Notes: a model not told the origin generated them from the letters alone. 64,000 bases of DNA from Prasinococcaceae sp. CCMP 1430 (GCA_013416795.1 RQSC01000027.1:383888-447887), one strand, 5' to 3'; counted from the stretch's first letter, positions 19,545 to 29,038 are shown. Numbers and translations: made by a program.

Positions 19545-21616
19545 GCCACTGCGCGAGCACCGACGCGCTGCTGTTCGCCGCGGAGGCGCACTCGGCGGTC
19601 GTCGTCGTGCCGGCGGCGTGCCTGTCGCTCGCGGAGAGCCTGCCCGCCCTGCTCGTCACCGCGGGGTGGGCCGGCGCGGGAAAGTGCGTCGCGGTGAGCG
19701 TGCCTGGCGAAGGGCTCGCTGGTGCGTGCGCCTCGCGCCTGGCGGCGGCGCAGCGGAGTCGGGTGGGCGACGCCGTCGGCCTGGTGGCAGCGTACGAGCG
19801 CATCCTGCGGCCCGGGACGACGAGCGTCGCGTACTTCTCCGATGAAGCGCTCGCGCGCGAGATGATGTCCGACCCACTGCTGCGCGCCTACAGCGCCGTC
19901 GTGGTCGCGGGTGCGGACGAGCGCACGGCCACCACGGACGCGCTGATGGCGCTGCTGCGCAAGGTGCAGCGAAGGAGGCACGACCTGCGCGTTTTTGTTG
20001 TCGCCGCGCCGCAGCACGCGGCGCGCCTGGCTGCGTTCTTCGACCTACGCCCAGCACGCGGTGCACCGGCGCTGCCAGCGCACGCGGGGACTGAGCCCCC
20101 GGCGGCGAGCATGTGCGCCGCGACTGTTGCGCTGGAGGCCGACCCGCACCCTGTGCGCATCGCGTTCGCCGCCGAGCCCGTGGCGGACTATGCCACGGCC
20201 GCGGCGGAGGCGGTGCTGTCGATCCATCTCAACGAGGGTCCGCAAGGCGACGTGCTGGTGTTCGTGCCCACTGCCTCTGCGGTCGGCGAGGTGGCAGAGG
20301 CCATCGAGGAGGAGCTCGCCCGCGGCGGCGGCATGCGCGCGAACGGCACGAAGCTGCAGGTGCACAGACTGCACGGTGCGATGGCCGCGTCCTCGCAGGC
20401 CGAGGCGCTGCGCCCGGCTTCGTACGGCACGCGCAAGGTGATTGTCGCGACCGAGGCGGCCGAGTCTGTGGCGATCGATGGCGTGTGCTTTGTGGTCGAC
20501 GCGGGCTTGCAGATGGAGACGCTGCATAACGTCGACGATGGCGTCACTCGTCACGCGGTCACTGCGATTAGCAAGGCCAGGGCGGAACGGAGGGCGGCGC
20601 TCGCTGGCGGCCAACGGCCGGGCCGGGCAGCGCGGCTGTACACGGAAGCGTACTACGCCGGCATGGCCGCTGACGGCGTGGTGGAGGCCCAGCGATGCGA
20701 CCTCGGCGCGCTCGTGCTCCGGCTGAAGGGCCTGGGCGTGGAGAACGTCGCTCGCTTCGATTGGCCCGCCGCGCCGCCGGCGGCTCACCTAGCAGGCGCG
20801 CTCGAGCACCTTCATGCGCTCGGAGCGCTGGACGATGCCGCCCGCCTCACGCCGCTCGGTGAGCGCATGGCCACGATGCCGTGTGGCTCGGTGGCGCTCG
20901 CCAAGAGCATGGCAGTTGCGGGTGACATGCACTGCGAGGAGGAGATTGCAGCAGTCGCAGGGTGCCTGGCAGTGCACTCACTGTGGTATCACGGAGCGAA
21001 AGAGGAGGAGCTCGAGGAGTCTCTCAAGGCCTTCGCCGCTGCCGAGGGGGACTTCATCACGTACCTGAACGTCATGACAGCTTACATTAAGGGGGGAAGG
21101 CGGAGCGCCATCTGCAAGGAGTACTTTCTGGACGCGCGCTCGCTCGCTCGTGCAGATGCGGCACGCGCGGTCGCGTTCCAGATCATGGTCCACAGCAGGG
21201 GGGCAAGCAGTGCCAGCGTCAGTGGCGCGAGCGCGGGCTCGGCGGACGCCGACACGGTGTGCCGCGCCATCGCTGCGGGCTTCTTCGCAAACGCCGCGAC
21301 GCGCGATACGGATACGGACGGTTTCAGCCGCAGCTCCCGTGATGTATACATCACCGCGCGTGCGGGCACGCGCGCGGAGCTCCACAGGCGTTCTGCGCTG
21401 CGCCTCGCCGCGCCGCACCACATGGTATGTGCCGACCTGAGCGAGGCGGAGGACGGTAGAGTGGTCATGCGCCATTGCTGCAAGGTCGAGGTCGCATGGC
21501 TCAAAGAGGCGTGCCCGGCGTACTTCATTGACGACCGCCGGCCCGAGGAGGCGCCCGTGACCTACCTCGCGAAGAGGCAGAAGACAAAGGAGAGATTCAA
21601 ACGGCGAGGCCTGTGA
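19545..21616 (+). CDS. DHX35-like DEAH-family protein with degenerate ATPase motifs (pseudo-helicase)
   Basis: Alignment from memory to DHX35 runs colinearly over the whole frame: ALLFAAEAHSAVVVV, GWAGAGKCVAV, AREMMSDPLL, VLVFVPTASAV, KVIVATEAAESVAIDGV, AARLYTEAYY, LVLRLKGLGVENVARF, AALEHLHALGAL, AAGFFANAA and VEVAWLKE. The catalytic motifs do not survive. Walker A is PAACLSLAE, DEAH is GADE, the SAT motif is VAA, and motif VI lacks its QRxGRxGR form (QRPGRAARLY). DHX35 is a spliceosome-associated helicase. The frame is open from a likely splice acceptor (GTGCAG at 19539-19544) and has no convincing ATG, so a 5' exon in 19287-19544 is missing from this model. The ORF is long and undamaged, which argues against a decaying pseudogene. 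Confidence 0.75.
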
Positions 21617-21936
21617 GGTTGCTGGAGGTAGAGTAGAGCATCTAGAGCTAGCATATAGGCAATGGGAGCGTCGCACTATCAGTCGCGACGAGGCACGATG
21701 TGGGGGAGGCGGAGCGGGGGTAAGGAGCGCGCAATCTACACGGCCCGGAGGTCACCCTGGCAGCCAGCCGAGCGCGTCTAGCCACGCGCGTGGCACGCCT
21801 CGCGGCGCGGTCATGCCGCGCGTAATCCCACGTCGATGCTGTCCCCGGCATCCACAGAGTGCGCGGTGTGGCCCGGCTGCGTGTGCGGCTTGGGCGCCAC
21901 AGCGCGCGCGGACTGGCGCGCCCGCGCGGCGGCGGG
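21617..21936. other. Intergenic, 320 bp
   Basis: Downstream of the helicase stop the DNA is briefly AT-richer, with repeated TAGAG/CTAG words (21625-21660), a plausible 3' UTR. I see nothing else. Confidence 0.3.
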
Positions 21937-22503
21937 ATGGCGCTGGGGGGGGGCGGGGGCAGCGCAGGCGACGGCGGTGGCGGTGGCGGCGGCGCGGGCC
22001 TCGACAGCATGTTCGACGCGCTCCAGGCCGGCATGGAAGGGGCGGCGGACGTGCTCACATACCCGGACGAGGCAGCGTACGACGGCGGCCGCGCCAGCGC
22101 TGCCGGCGCCAGGGGGGACGGCCTCGATGGCATCTTCGACGCCCTTCAAGCTGGAATGGAAGAAGCGGCGGACGTGCTCACGTATCCGGATGAGACAGCG
22201 CGCGACGACGACCGCACTGGCACTGCCGGCGCTGGGGCGGGCGGCCAAGGCGCTGCGACGATTCCGGACGGCGGCGGTGGCGACGGCGAGCTCTTCGATC
22301 TGCTTCAGGCGCAGATGGCAGGCAGGACAGACCAAGCGAGCGGAGCGCCGCCGGCTGGTGGCGACGACTGCCTGATCCTGACCGCGGAGGACCTACAGGG
22401 ATGCGCAGAGCGCAGCGCGGCCGCCGCGGCAGCGACGGCTGCGGCTGCGAGCACCATGGCGTCGGCGCTGGCGGACGCTCAAGCCCGATTAGCCTGGACC
22501 TGA
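21937..22503 (+). CDS. Small repeat protein, 188 aa, unknown
   Basis: It starts at ATG 21937 with a glycine-rich stretch. Two near-identical units follow (about residues 26-52 and 66-92), each FDALQAGMExAADVLTYPDE, then a degenerate third unit LFDLLQAQMAG. The underlying DNA is also repeated, so the units arose by tandem duplication. The C-terminus is alanine-rich. The stop codon lies inside a 27-bp direct repeat (22488-22514) that brackets an inserted repeat element, so the original C-terminus may have been longer. The opposite strand is also open here, and coding status is not certain. Confidence 0.4.
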   Translation: MALGGGGGSAGDGGGGGGGAGLDSMFDALQAGMEGAADVLTYPDEAAYDGGRASAAGARGDGLDGIFDALQAGMEEAADVLTYPDETARDDDRTGTAGAGAGGQGAATIPDGGGGDGELFDLLQAQMAGRTDQASGAPPAGGDDCLILTAEDLQGCAERSAAAAAATAAAASTMASALADAQARLAWT

Positions 22504-22825
22504 ACACGATGCCATAAAATGAAGTCTTTACGGTATAAACGTCTCTAAAACTTAGCGACTGGCGGCCCCTACCGCCAATCGTTTCTCCCGTAAACCCTGA
22601 ATGCTTGGCTCCCCAGATCCAAACACAGTAATGGGAGGGAGGGTGGGTGTGCTGTGCCGCGCGCGACGCGTAGCGAGCGCACGGTGCAGCAACAACGCAG
22701 AGTGGCACTCCTGGCTGATCGGCCCCCTAGGGTTAGGATTTCCCTCGGGGAACCGCCGCCAGAAACTAACAACACACAACCCAATATCCAAAAGGGGCAT
22801 TAGCCTGGACCTGAACACGATGCCA
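22488..22825. repeat. 284-bp insertion flanked by 27-bp direct repeats
   Basis: The 27 bases at 22488-22514 and 22799-22825 are identical (each begins ATTAGCCTGGACC and ends ACGATGCCA). The 284 bp between them are lower in GC at the left and end with repeat copy A. This looks like an insertion with a long target-site duplication, or a retroposed fragment. Confidence 0.65.
22648..22792. repeat. 145-bp dispersed repeat, copy A
   Basis: Identical over 145 bp to 23122-23266. It starts TGTGCTGTGCCGCG, contains CTAGGGTTAGG, and ends CCAATATCCAAA. It lies at the right end of the insertion flanked by 27-bp repeats. Confidence 0.9.
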
Positions 22826-23040
22826 ATGTCGCGTCGATCAGTCGGCTGCTGTGCTCTGAAGCAATCCTCCGCGCCAAGCACTCCCACTTCCAGATAAAGT
22901 GCCGCCGAGATCGCCGTGAGCAGGGCGCGCGCCTCTTCGGTCTTCTGAGTGGCGAGAGCCTGTTGATAGGCGGGTGAAGTGAGCGCGAGCTCGTGGGTTG
23001 CTAGCAACCCCGGCTCGTTACGTTGACCCGCCCCCCCGCG
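22826..23040 (-). other. Possible coding fragment on the minus strand
   Basis: The minus strand is open and reads plausibly (NEPGLLATHELAL, then AYQQALATQKTEEARALL and GAEDCFRAQQ). If the 284-bp insertion is removed, the frame continues across the 27-bp repeat (GIVFRSRL) leftwards. It may be an exon of a gene broken by the insertion. I recognise no domain. Confidence 0.25.
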
Positions 23041-23121
23041 AGGGTGATGCCGGCCAAAATGAGGCGCCGCACTAACGTACGACGCTAGGTCACTCCCTAC
23101 GCCCTACGTGGCGTGACGCGT

Positions 23122-23266
23122 TGTGCTGTGCCGCGCGCGACGCGTAGCGAGCGCACGGTGCAGCAACAACGCAGAGTGGCACTCCTGGCTGATCGGCCCC
23201 CTAGGGTTAGGATTTCCCTCGGGGAACCGCCGCCAGAAACTAACAACACACAACCCAATATCCAAA
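23122..23266. repeat. 145-bp dispersed repeat, copy B (abuts the assembly gap)
   Basis: Identical to copy A at 22648-22792. It is cut by the run of N immediately after CCAATATCCAAA, so the assembler probably stopped at this repeat. Confidence 0.9.
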
Positions 23267-23347
23267 NNNNNNNNNNNNNNNNNNNNNNNNNNNNNNNNNN
23301 NNNNNNNNNNNNNNNNNNNNNNNNNNNNNNNNNNNNNNNNNNNNNNN
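23267..23347. other. Assembly gap, 81 N
   Basis: A run of unknown bases. It begins exactly at the end of repeat copy B. Confidence 1.
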
Positions 23348-23631
23348 CGGTTTCGGCGGGCAATTTACCGGAGCGGGTGCCGCGACGCGGGGTGTATTTT
23401 GATGGCGTTTCGACGACGGAAAAAACGAGCGAATGCCGCGGGAAAGAACAAAATGCGCGGCGCATGCTTGCGCCCCCCCCCCGCCCCCCCCCCCCCCCTC
23501 GCCGCGTGCGCCAGACACCGCGCGGCGTCCCCGCCGCGCCGCGCCCCCGCGCGCACACCCGGGGGGAGGCAGCGAGCCGAGAAGCGAGGGAGAGCGCCGA
23601 GAGGCCGCCGCCACCGCCACCGCCGCTCGCC

Positions 23632-23725
23632 ATGATGAACATATTCAGGCTCATGGGCGACATGACGCACCTCATGTCGATCGTCATGCTGCTGCTCAAG
23701 ATCCACGCGACGCGGTCGTGCGCAG
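23632..23725 (+). CDS. First exon of a KDEL (ER-lumen retention) receptor; remaining exons not found
   Basis: From ATG 23632 (or 23635) the reading MNIFRLMGDMTHL, then LLLKIHATRSCAG, matches the first helix of ERD2/KDEL receptors, which are extremely conserved. A donor GTGCGG follows at 23726 in phase 1, as expected after the CAG codons. The next expected segment (family form ISLKTQ...) does not appear in any frame up to 25 kb. Either the gene is a truncated copy or the region is misassembled around the nearby gap and repeats. An intact receptor returns escaped ER proteins from the Golgi. Confidence 0.75.
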
Positions 23726-24447
23726 GTGCGGTGGGCGGGGGCACGCGCGCGCCGCGCCGCGGCAAAGGGGCGGGACAGGATGGAGGCGTGACGGCATGTG
23801 ATGGGAGGCCAGGGTGGGGGCCATGGATGGGGGCGCGGTGGATTTGGGTCGCTCGCCTCGCTGGCGCGCTCGTGCGCGCGTGGGTCGCGTATGTGACTGG
23901 ACACGCGCTTGCATGCACGTGCGAGCATGCGCCACGGCGCCGCCACGCTCGCCTGTGCCGCTGCGCGCGCGCACGCCATCGTTCCTTCCCTCCTTCCTCT
24001 CCCACCGTGTCCCGCGCGCGGCGCGCACTCTGCCACCCGGGCAGGAGAGCGAGCCAGCGTGCGGCTTCGGCGGGTGCGACGCGAGCCGGCCGGCGCCGCC
24101 AGCTGCACGCGCGCGATGCCTCAACGGCACAAAAGGATAAGTTGCCGATATGACCCTAAACACATCATCTCGCCATACATGTCAATTACATGTCAAACCC
24201 GAACCAATCTAACTTTTTACGGACCCTCTTTGGGGCGCCGCACGTGAGACCACGTCCGACTGCCACGGCTGGACGGCGTGCGGGCCCCCGCGCCGGGAAA
24301 ATGCGAGGAAAAAAAAAGGGGTGGGTGAGTTGGTTCGTTTTGATAGGAGGGACCGGAAAAAAAAGGCGGCACGCGTTGCGCCCGTCGTTGCGCGCGCTGC
24401 GGGGAGGGGCGGCACAGCGCGCACGCCCGGCGCCCCGCTCTGCAGTC
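23726..24447. other. Non-coding stretch after the orphan KDEL-receptor exon
   Basis: It starts as intron if the receptor exon is real. I find no further receptor exon. An AT-richer patch at 24130-24230 contains GACCCTAAACAC and may be the promoter of the S21 gene. Confidence 0.35.
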
Positions 24448-24894
24448 ATGGCCGCCCGCACGGCCGTCCGCATGGCGGCGTTCCTCGACGGCGGCAAGAG
24501 CGGCAACAGGCCGCAGGGCGGCAACCGCGGCCCGCCCCCGGCGCCGCCCGCGGTCTCGAACTACAACGGCGTGCACCAGGCGCTCGTCGTCGTCGGCGAG
24601 AAGGAGTCCGTCGAGGGCGCGCTGCGGAGGTTCAGGCGCGGCGTCATCGACTCGGACTGCATTATGGAGACGCGCCGCAGGCGCTACTTCGAGGACGCGC
24701 AGGACGTCATCAAGCGCAAGGAGGCCAAGGCGCGCCGCATCCGCTCCAAGAACCGTGCGTCGCGCGCGGGCGCCGCCGCCGCGCCGCGCCGCGCAATTTC
24801 CCTCGGGGAACCGCCGCCAGAAACTAACAACACACAACCCAATATCCAAATGTCACCGCGGACGTGCCGTCAGATACAGGCGCGGCCCAATTGA
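24448..24894 (+). CDS. Ribosomal protein bS21 (organellar), running into a repeat
   Basis: From ATG 24448 a basic leader precedes the bS21 domain: VGEKESVEGALRRFRRGV, then METRRRRYFEDAQDVIKRKE and KARRIRSKNR. Such nuclear bS21 genes serve plastid or mitochondrial small ribosomal subunits. The family match ends at about 24755. A possible donor (CGTGCGTCG) lies directly after SKNR. The open frame then enters the 3' 55 bp of the dispersed repeat (24796-24850) and stops at 24894, so these last codons are probably intron or fused repeat rather than native protein. The sequence before the ATG (CTCTGCAG) also resembles a splice acceptor. Confidence 0.8.
   Translation: MAARTAVRMAAFLDGGKSGNRPQGGNRGPPPAPPAVSNYNGVHQALVVVGEKESVEGALRRFRRGVIDSDCIMETRRRRYFEDAQDVIKRKEAKARRIRSKNRASRAGAAAAPRRAISLGEPPPETNNTQPNIQMSPRTCRQIQARPN
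24796..24850. repeat. Dispersed repeat, copy C (3' 55 bp only)
   Basis: Identical to the last 55 bp of copies A and B, from ATTTCCCTCGGGG to AATATCCAAA. It is joined abruptly to the GC-rich end of the S21 gene. Confidence 0.9.
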
Positions 24895-25094
24895 TGCCAG
24901 TGTCATCGCCCGCGCGCGTGTGCGACTTCAGGCTCGATGAGTGATGGGCAGCTGCCACGGGGCGCGCAGGGCGCCCGCAATGAAAATCAGTGCTAATCTA
25001 TTGGGGGGGATGGGCTGCTAAGTCGCACTTAGTACAATGCGGCGGACAGCAGCGCCGCCGCTCGCGCGCGCTTGTCGACGCCCCGGCGCGCTCC

Positions 25095-26231
25095 CTAGTC
25101 TTCGAAGATGCCCTTGACGTACACCATACCCTTCTCATTGAGGCTGAGCGCCCTGCGGAAGTCCTCCACAGCATCCACGGGCCCCTGCACGCGAATGTCT
25201 GTCTCCGAGTCGTTGTCGTTGGTCACGAGCTTCACCTTGACCTCCTCGACCTGCGCCGCGTTCTCCCAGTAGTACACGCCGGCGAGGGGGCTCACCAACG
25301 TCATCCAGTACCAGTTGTCGCCCAAGCCAAGCACGTCGATGGTCGACAGGACCAGCGCGAGCGAGCCGAGTCCTGAGACGAAAATGGTGTGCGAGCAGAC
25401 AGGGCAGGTCAGCAGGCGGTGTGGGTGTCAGCGAGAGCGGAACGGCGTGATTGCACAGGGCCATCACTCGTGAAGCAGCAGCACGGCGCCGCGCGCCATT
25501 GCGCGGGAGCCGCGCGAGAGCGGAGCCGCGCGGCGCGCACGGCCCGCACCAATGAAGGTGCAGAACACCTGGAAGGCCGCCTGGCCGCGCGAGCGCTCAA
25601 TGTTTCCGGTGAAGGTGACGATCTCCCCCGCGTCCGTGATGTTGTAGTTGTTGCGGATGAAGAATGTGCTCACCTCGCGCGCCAGCGCATCGAGCGGCTT
25701 GCCGCCTTCGGCTTCGGTGACTGCTGGGCCCGGCACTGCGTAGGTCTTCTGCACCACCTTGGCCTTGGTGGAGCGCTTGACCAGCGAGTACAGCCCGGGC
25801 AGCGAGAAGAGGTACAAGCCGAGAGTGGTGTAGTACGACGACTTTGCATAGCCAGGCTCGTCCGCGGCGGCCGCCGCCGCGAGCTCGTACACGCCGCGCA
25901 CGTGCTCGACGTGCTGCGCTGCCTCGGCCGGCGTGAGCAGCGCAGCAGTCGCCGCGCGGCGTGCGCGCCGCACGCCGCGCCTGCGCTCTCGCGGGGGCAA
26001 GGGCGGCAGCAGCCGCTGCCGCGCGGCACGGGAGGCGCTCTGGGGCTGGCAGCGCCTCCGGCGCGAGCTCGGCTGTGCTCGCCGCCCGGGGCGCGCGAGG
26101 CAGGACACGACCAAGGCGCCCACCTGAAGGCACACGCTGCGGCGATGATGATGACGCTTTACGACGAGCAGGCCGCGCGCGGGCGCGCGCGCCCGAGCGT
26201 GCGCTTCTTGGGAGCATTGGGGGGGGTGCAT
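25095..26231 (-). CDS. CCB1: CCB1, cofactor assembly of complex C (cytochrome b6 haem ci attachment)
   Basis: Exons 26231-25550 and 25372-25095 are joined by a 177-nt intron (donor GTGCGG, acceptor CTCAG, phase 1). The splice restores FCTFIG-LGSLALVLSTIDVLGLGDNWYW. The plastid family pattern is clear: YYTTLGLYLFSLPGLYSLVK, TKAKVVQKTY, FFIRNNYNITDAGEIVTF, SRGQAAFQVFC, SPLAGVYYWENA and the C-terminal NEKGMVYVKGIFE. Two membrane-spanning segments are visible. CCB1 acts with CCB2-CCB4 to attach haem ci covalently to cytochrome b6 on the stromal side of the thylakoid. The R-rich N-terminus (about 90 residues) would be the plastid targeting region; its exact start is uncertain. Confidence 0.9.
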
Positions 26232-26372
26232 CCCTCACATATGCAGAGTCTCCGGCCGTTCATCTCCTCGCGACTTGCGCACGCGCACGCCTGCAGCATC
26301 CGTCATCATCTCCACCGCCCCACCTCCAAAAAAAAATCGCGAGCAACGCAATGTGCGCTGTCGCACACACCC

Positions 26373-26750
26373 TCATCTACCCCTCTGTTGCGCGAGGCGT
26401 TTGGAGTGGCTCGAGCACTCCGGCGGGCACACCATGTGCGGTAGCGACACACGGCCACAGTACTGGCATTGGCTGGCCGCTTTCACGGGCTCGAGCTGCC
26501 GCCACACGGCGCTCTTGACGCGTGTCTTCGAATGCGACGTGCGCTTCTTGGGTGTGGTGCGCTTGGCCCACCACATCGCGTCGCCAAACAGCTCGCGCGC
26601 CTCGTCCGCCCCAAACCCGTCCAGGACCGCGTCAATACCCCCAACTGGTGCGCCGCCAGCCTGCGTCTGCGCCTGTGCCGCCGCCGCCGCCGCCACAGCC
26701 GCTGGCCCCGCCCCGCCGCCCGCTGCGGCCGCCGCGCGCGCACCCACCAC
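26373..26750 (-). CDS. Ribosomal protein bL32, probably mitochondrial
   Basis: The conserved core WWAKRTTPKKRTSHSKTRVK is followed by a zinc ribbon, CQYCGRVSLPHMVC with PPEC. Together these give the four-cysteine pattern of bL32. bL32 is an organellar large-subunit protein. The frame is open to 26750, but its only ATG is at 26576, just before the core. The alanine/glycine-rich stretch upstream reads like a targeting peptide, so translation probably begins in an upstream exon or at a non-ATG codon. It lies 141 bp upstream of the CCB1 start in the same orientation. Confidence 0.8.
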   Translation of the reverse strand: MVGARAAAAAGGGAGPAAVAAAAAAQAQTQAGGAPVGGIDAVLDGFGADEARELFGDAMWWAKRTTPKKRTSHSKTRVKSAVWRQLEPVKAASQCQYCGRVSLPHMVCPPECSSHSKRLAQQRGR

Positions 26751-27875
26751 CCGTGCGATCGCGCATTTTCGCCCTCCGCAAATTTTTGGGGCCCTCAGTG
26801 CGCGGTGTGCTTGGTTTCGCGCTCCTGCGCATTTCGCGCGGTGCGCCGGCGCGTGGGCTCAAAACCCTACGCTTTGCATGTAGGAGGGGCCGGGCAGCGG
26901 CGCCGCGCTAGGTCGCCGCCGCCGGGGGCCTTGGAGCGGCCTCGCTGCGTGAGAGCGATCGAGCGCCGGCAGGCCGGACGAGGGACAGGTGGCGAGCCTA
27001 CCGGCAGTGCGTGGCCCCGCCCGTGACGCTTGTGGGCGCGCTCCGGCGCACGCAGCCCCAACCTCTCGCGGCGAGTGAGCTCCTCCTCAAACCCTCGAAG
27101 GGGGCATTGGAGTCGAGCTACACGCGCACCGCATCGGTGCGCGGTGGCCTCGCGCGGTGCTCTGCGCCCCCTGAGGTCGAAAGCACCCCCCAGAGGCTCT
27201 CGCACGTGCGTGGGAGGCGCGGGATGTCAGGAACACGCCGCGCCGGGTGATGGGTGTTTCGAGCACTCTGATGTTTACCGTGCCGTGCCGTTTTGCCTGT
27301 GGCGCAGTCCTGGGGCGTCAGGGGCACCACGTTCGTCGCGAGGCGTGCACCACGCGCGTGTAGGTGTAGCGCAGGGTGCTGACCCCGTCCCCCCTGCTCG
27401 CGCGACCTCGCACCCCACCTGGGCGTCTCACAGGCAAGATGAACGACTGGATCCGTATCCCCAAGAAGTAAGCCGCGCTCTGCCTGGGCTGGCGTGCTGA
27501 GAGCTTGAGCGGCTCGGTGTGCTGCGTGGTGCGGCGGTGAGTGGCTCGATTGTGAGCACACGACCTCGCACGCACAGCAGGCGGCTCGCTCGCTGGCACA
27601 GTAGGATACGGTTCAATAATGTCGTGCGTGGTTTGGTGAAACATTACGGCGAGTCGCACCCAAGGTGGCAGGAGGGCCATGGGGATCTGGCCGGCGCTTA
27701 GGAAAACACTGTCGCAAAATTGTTGCTCCCGTTACACCGTTGGCCGTGTCTGGGATGATCGCGCAGATCGCGTTGTTTGGGGTGGGAGCGCGGGGCTGAG
27801 CTAGCCCGCCACGCACATGGCCCTCATGGGTGCCTCTGGGTGTGCTGGAGAGAGGCATCAGCGCACGGGGCGTCG
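26751..27875. other. Longest stretch without a recognisable gene
   Basis: Open frames exist on both strands but read as arginine/proline-rich shadows. One small candidate is a terminal exon at 27434-27468. After a good acceptor (CTCACAG) it reads KMNDWIRIPKK and stops. I could not find convincing upstream exons or name the protein. AAAACCCTACG at 26861 resembles the AGGGTT-type motifs of other promoters here. Confidence 0.3.
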
Positions 27876-28865
27876 CTAGTCCTTCCACATATCCGACCAC
27901 GATTCATCGTCCCAGTCCCCAGCCCTGGGCTCAGCGCCATTTGCGCCATCGTCGGCTCGTAGCCCCGCCCACTCCTCCCAATCGCGGACGACGTTGTTGA
28001 GGAACGCCGGCAGCATGCGGCCGATGAGAGCGCGCACGAGCGCGTTTCCGGGCGACTCGACTGTCTTGGCCGGCAGCAGTGTGAAAGGGAGCGTGTAGAT
28101 GTCCAGGTCGATGGCGAGGTCCGTCACGCCGTACATATACACCGTTCCTGCTTCCTCGTCGCCCTCAGTGCCACTTTCGTGCTGCGCTTCGAACTCCGCC
28201 TGGAGCCCCCTCGCCCCCTCTCCCCACAGCACCTCATTGGCCATCCTCGCCTTCAGGTGCTCGTTCTGCTTTTCGATGACGCCCGATCCCTCGAGCTGCG
28301 CGCTAAGCATCTCGACGCGGCAGCGGCTGTCGCCACGCACCACGCGAATGTCAATGACCGGCTCGGCGGTGATGTTGAGAAGCTGCAGTTTGCGCACGTG
28401 CGCGCGCCACACCGCGCCCCTGTCGGTGTAGCCGCCCAGCCCCGCGTCACCGTCGGCGTCCTCGTCGGTCCGTACCCCGTCCGGAAGCTTCTCCGCACTC
28501 TTCATGGCGCGTAGATTGAGCACGCACTCGGCACCTTCGTCCGACGCAAGGAATGCGGGCAGCGAGCGCGACGCGTCCCCGCCGGGGCCGCCGAGCGCTT
28601 CGGCGGGCAGCTTCACGCGATCGACACGCCGTGTCGCCAGGTGCGCCACCTTGAGTTTTTTGGGCGCCTCGTCGGCCATCGGGTCGAAGGCGAGCTTGGA
28701 TCCGTCAGACCTGCCCTCACTTGTCTCCTTGTCGGTCTCGACGCTCTCGGTTGCGCAGCGCGGTGGCGCCATCCCTGCGCGGCGCTGCCGCCGCGGCGTG
28801 CGTTTGTGGGGCGCGGCGGCACCCGCAGCAACGCGCACCGGGGCGCGCCGCATGGTGGCCTCCAT
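27876..28865 (-). CDS. DUF1997-family protein, plastid-type, about 329 aa
   Basis: The DUF1997 pattern is evident: HVRKLQLLNITAEPVIDIRV, then EMLSAQLEGSGVIEKQNEHL with ARMANEVLWG, later YTLPFTLLPAKTVESPGNAL and RMLPAFLNNVVRDWEEW. The family occurs in cyanobacteria and plastid-bearing eukaryotes and has no established function. The start at ATG 28865 gives an R/A-rich leader compatible with a transit peptide; 28853 is an alternative. An acidic insertion (EGDEEAG) splits the domain. The tail is acidic and tryptophan-rich (DDESWSDMWKD). The gene lies directly behind a truncated SCCPDH-like gene on the same strand. Confidence 0.75.
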   Translation of the reverse strand: MEATMRRAPVRVAAGAAAPHKRTPRRQRRAGMAPPRCATESVETDKETSEGRSDGSKLAFDPMADEAPKKLKVAHLATRRVDRVKLPAEALGGPGGDASRSLPAFLASDEGAECVLNLRAMKSAEKLPDGVRTDEDADGDAGLGGYTDRGAVWRAHVRKLQLLNITAEPVIDIRVVRGDSRCRVEMLSAQLEGSGVIEKQNEHLKARMANEVLWGEGARGLQAEFEAQHESGTEGDEEAGTVYMYGVTDLAIDLDIYTLPFTLLPAKTVESPGNALVRALIGRMLPAFLNNVVRDWEEWAGLRADDGANGAEPRAGDWDDESWSDMWKD

Positions 28866-29038
28866 CGTCGCCCGCGGGTTCGCCTTGCTCCCAAACGCGC
28901 CGCGCGAGGAATACCTCCTTGGTGTGCCCCGCGCACCACCTCTGCCTTCCGTTGGCCGCCGCGTCGCCGCTGGCTCGCCCCTCCCTCTCCGCTGACCCCT
29001 CCGCCTCTGCGCTCGCCGCGCCGCGCCACGCCGCACAC

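Noticed and set aside
22552-23007. The dispersed repeat as a protein-coding gene on the minus strand
   Set aside because: The 145-bp unit is identical between copies, including third positions, and is open in several frames. This fits a repeat rather than a conserved protein.
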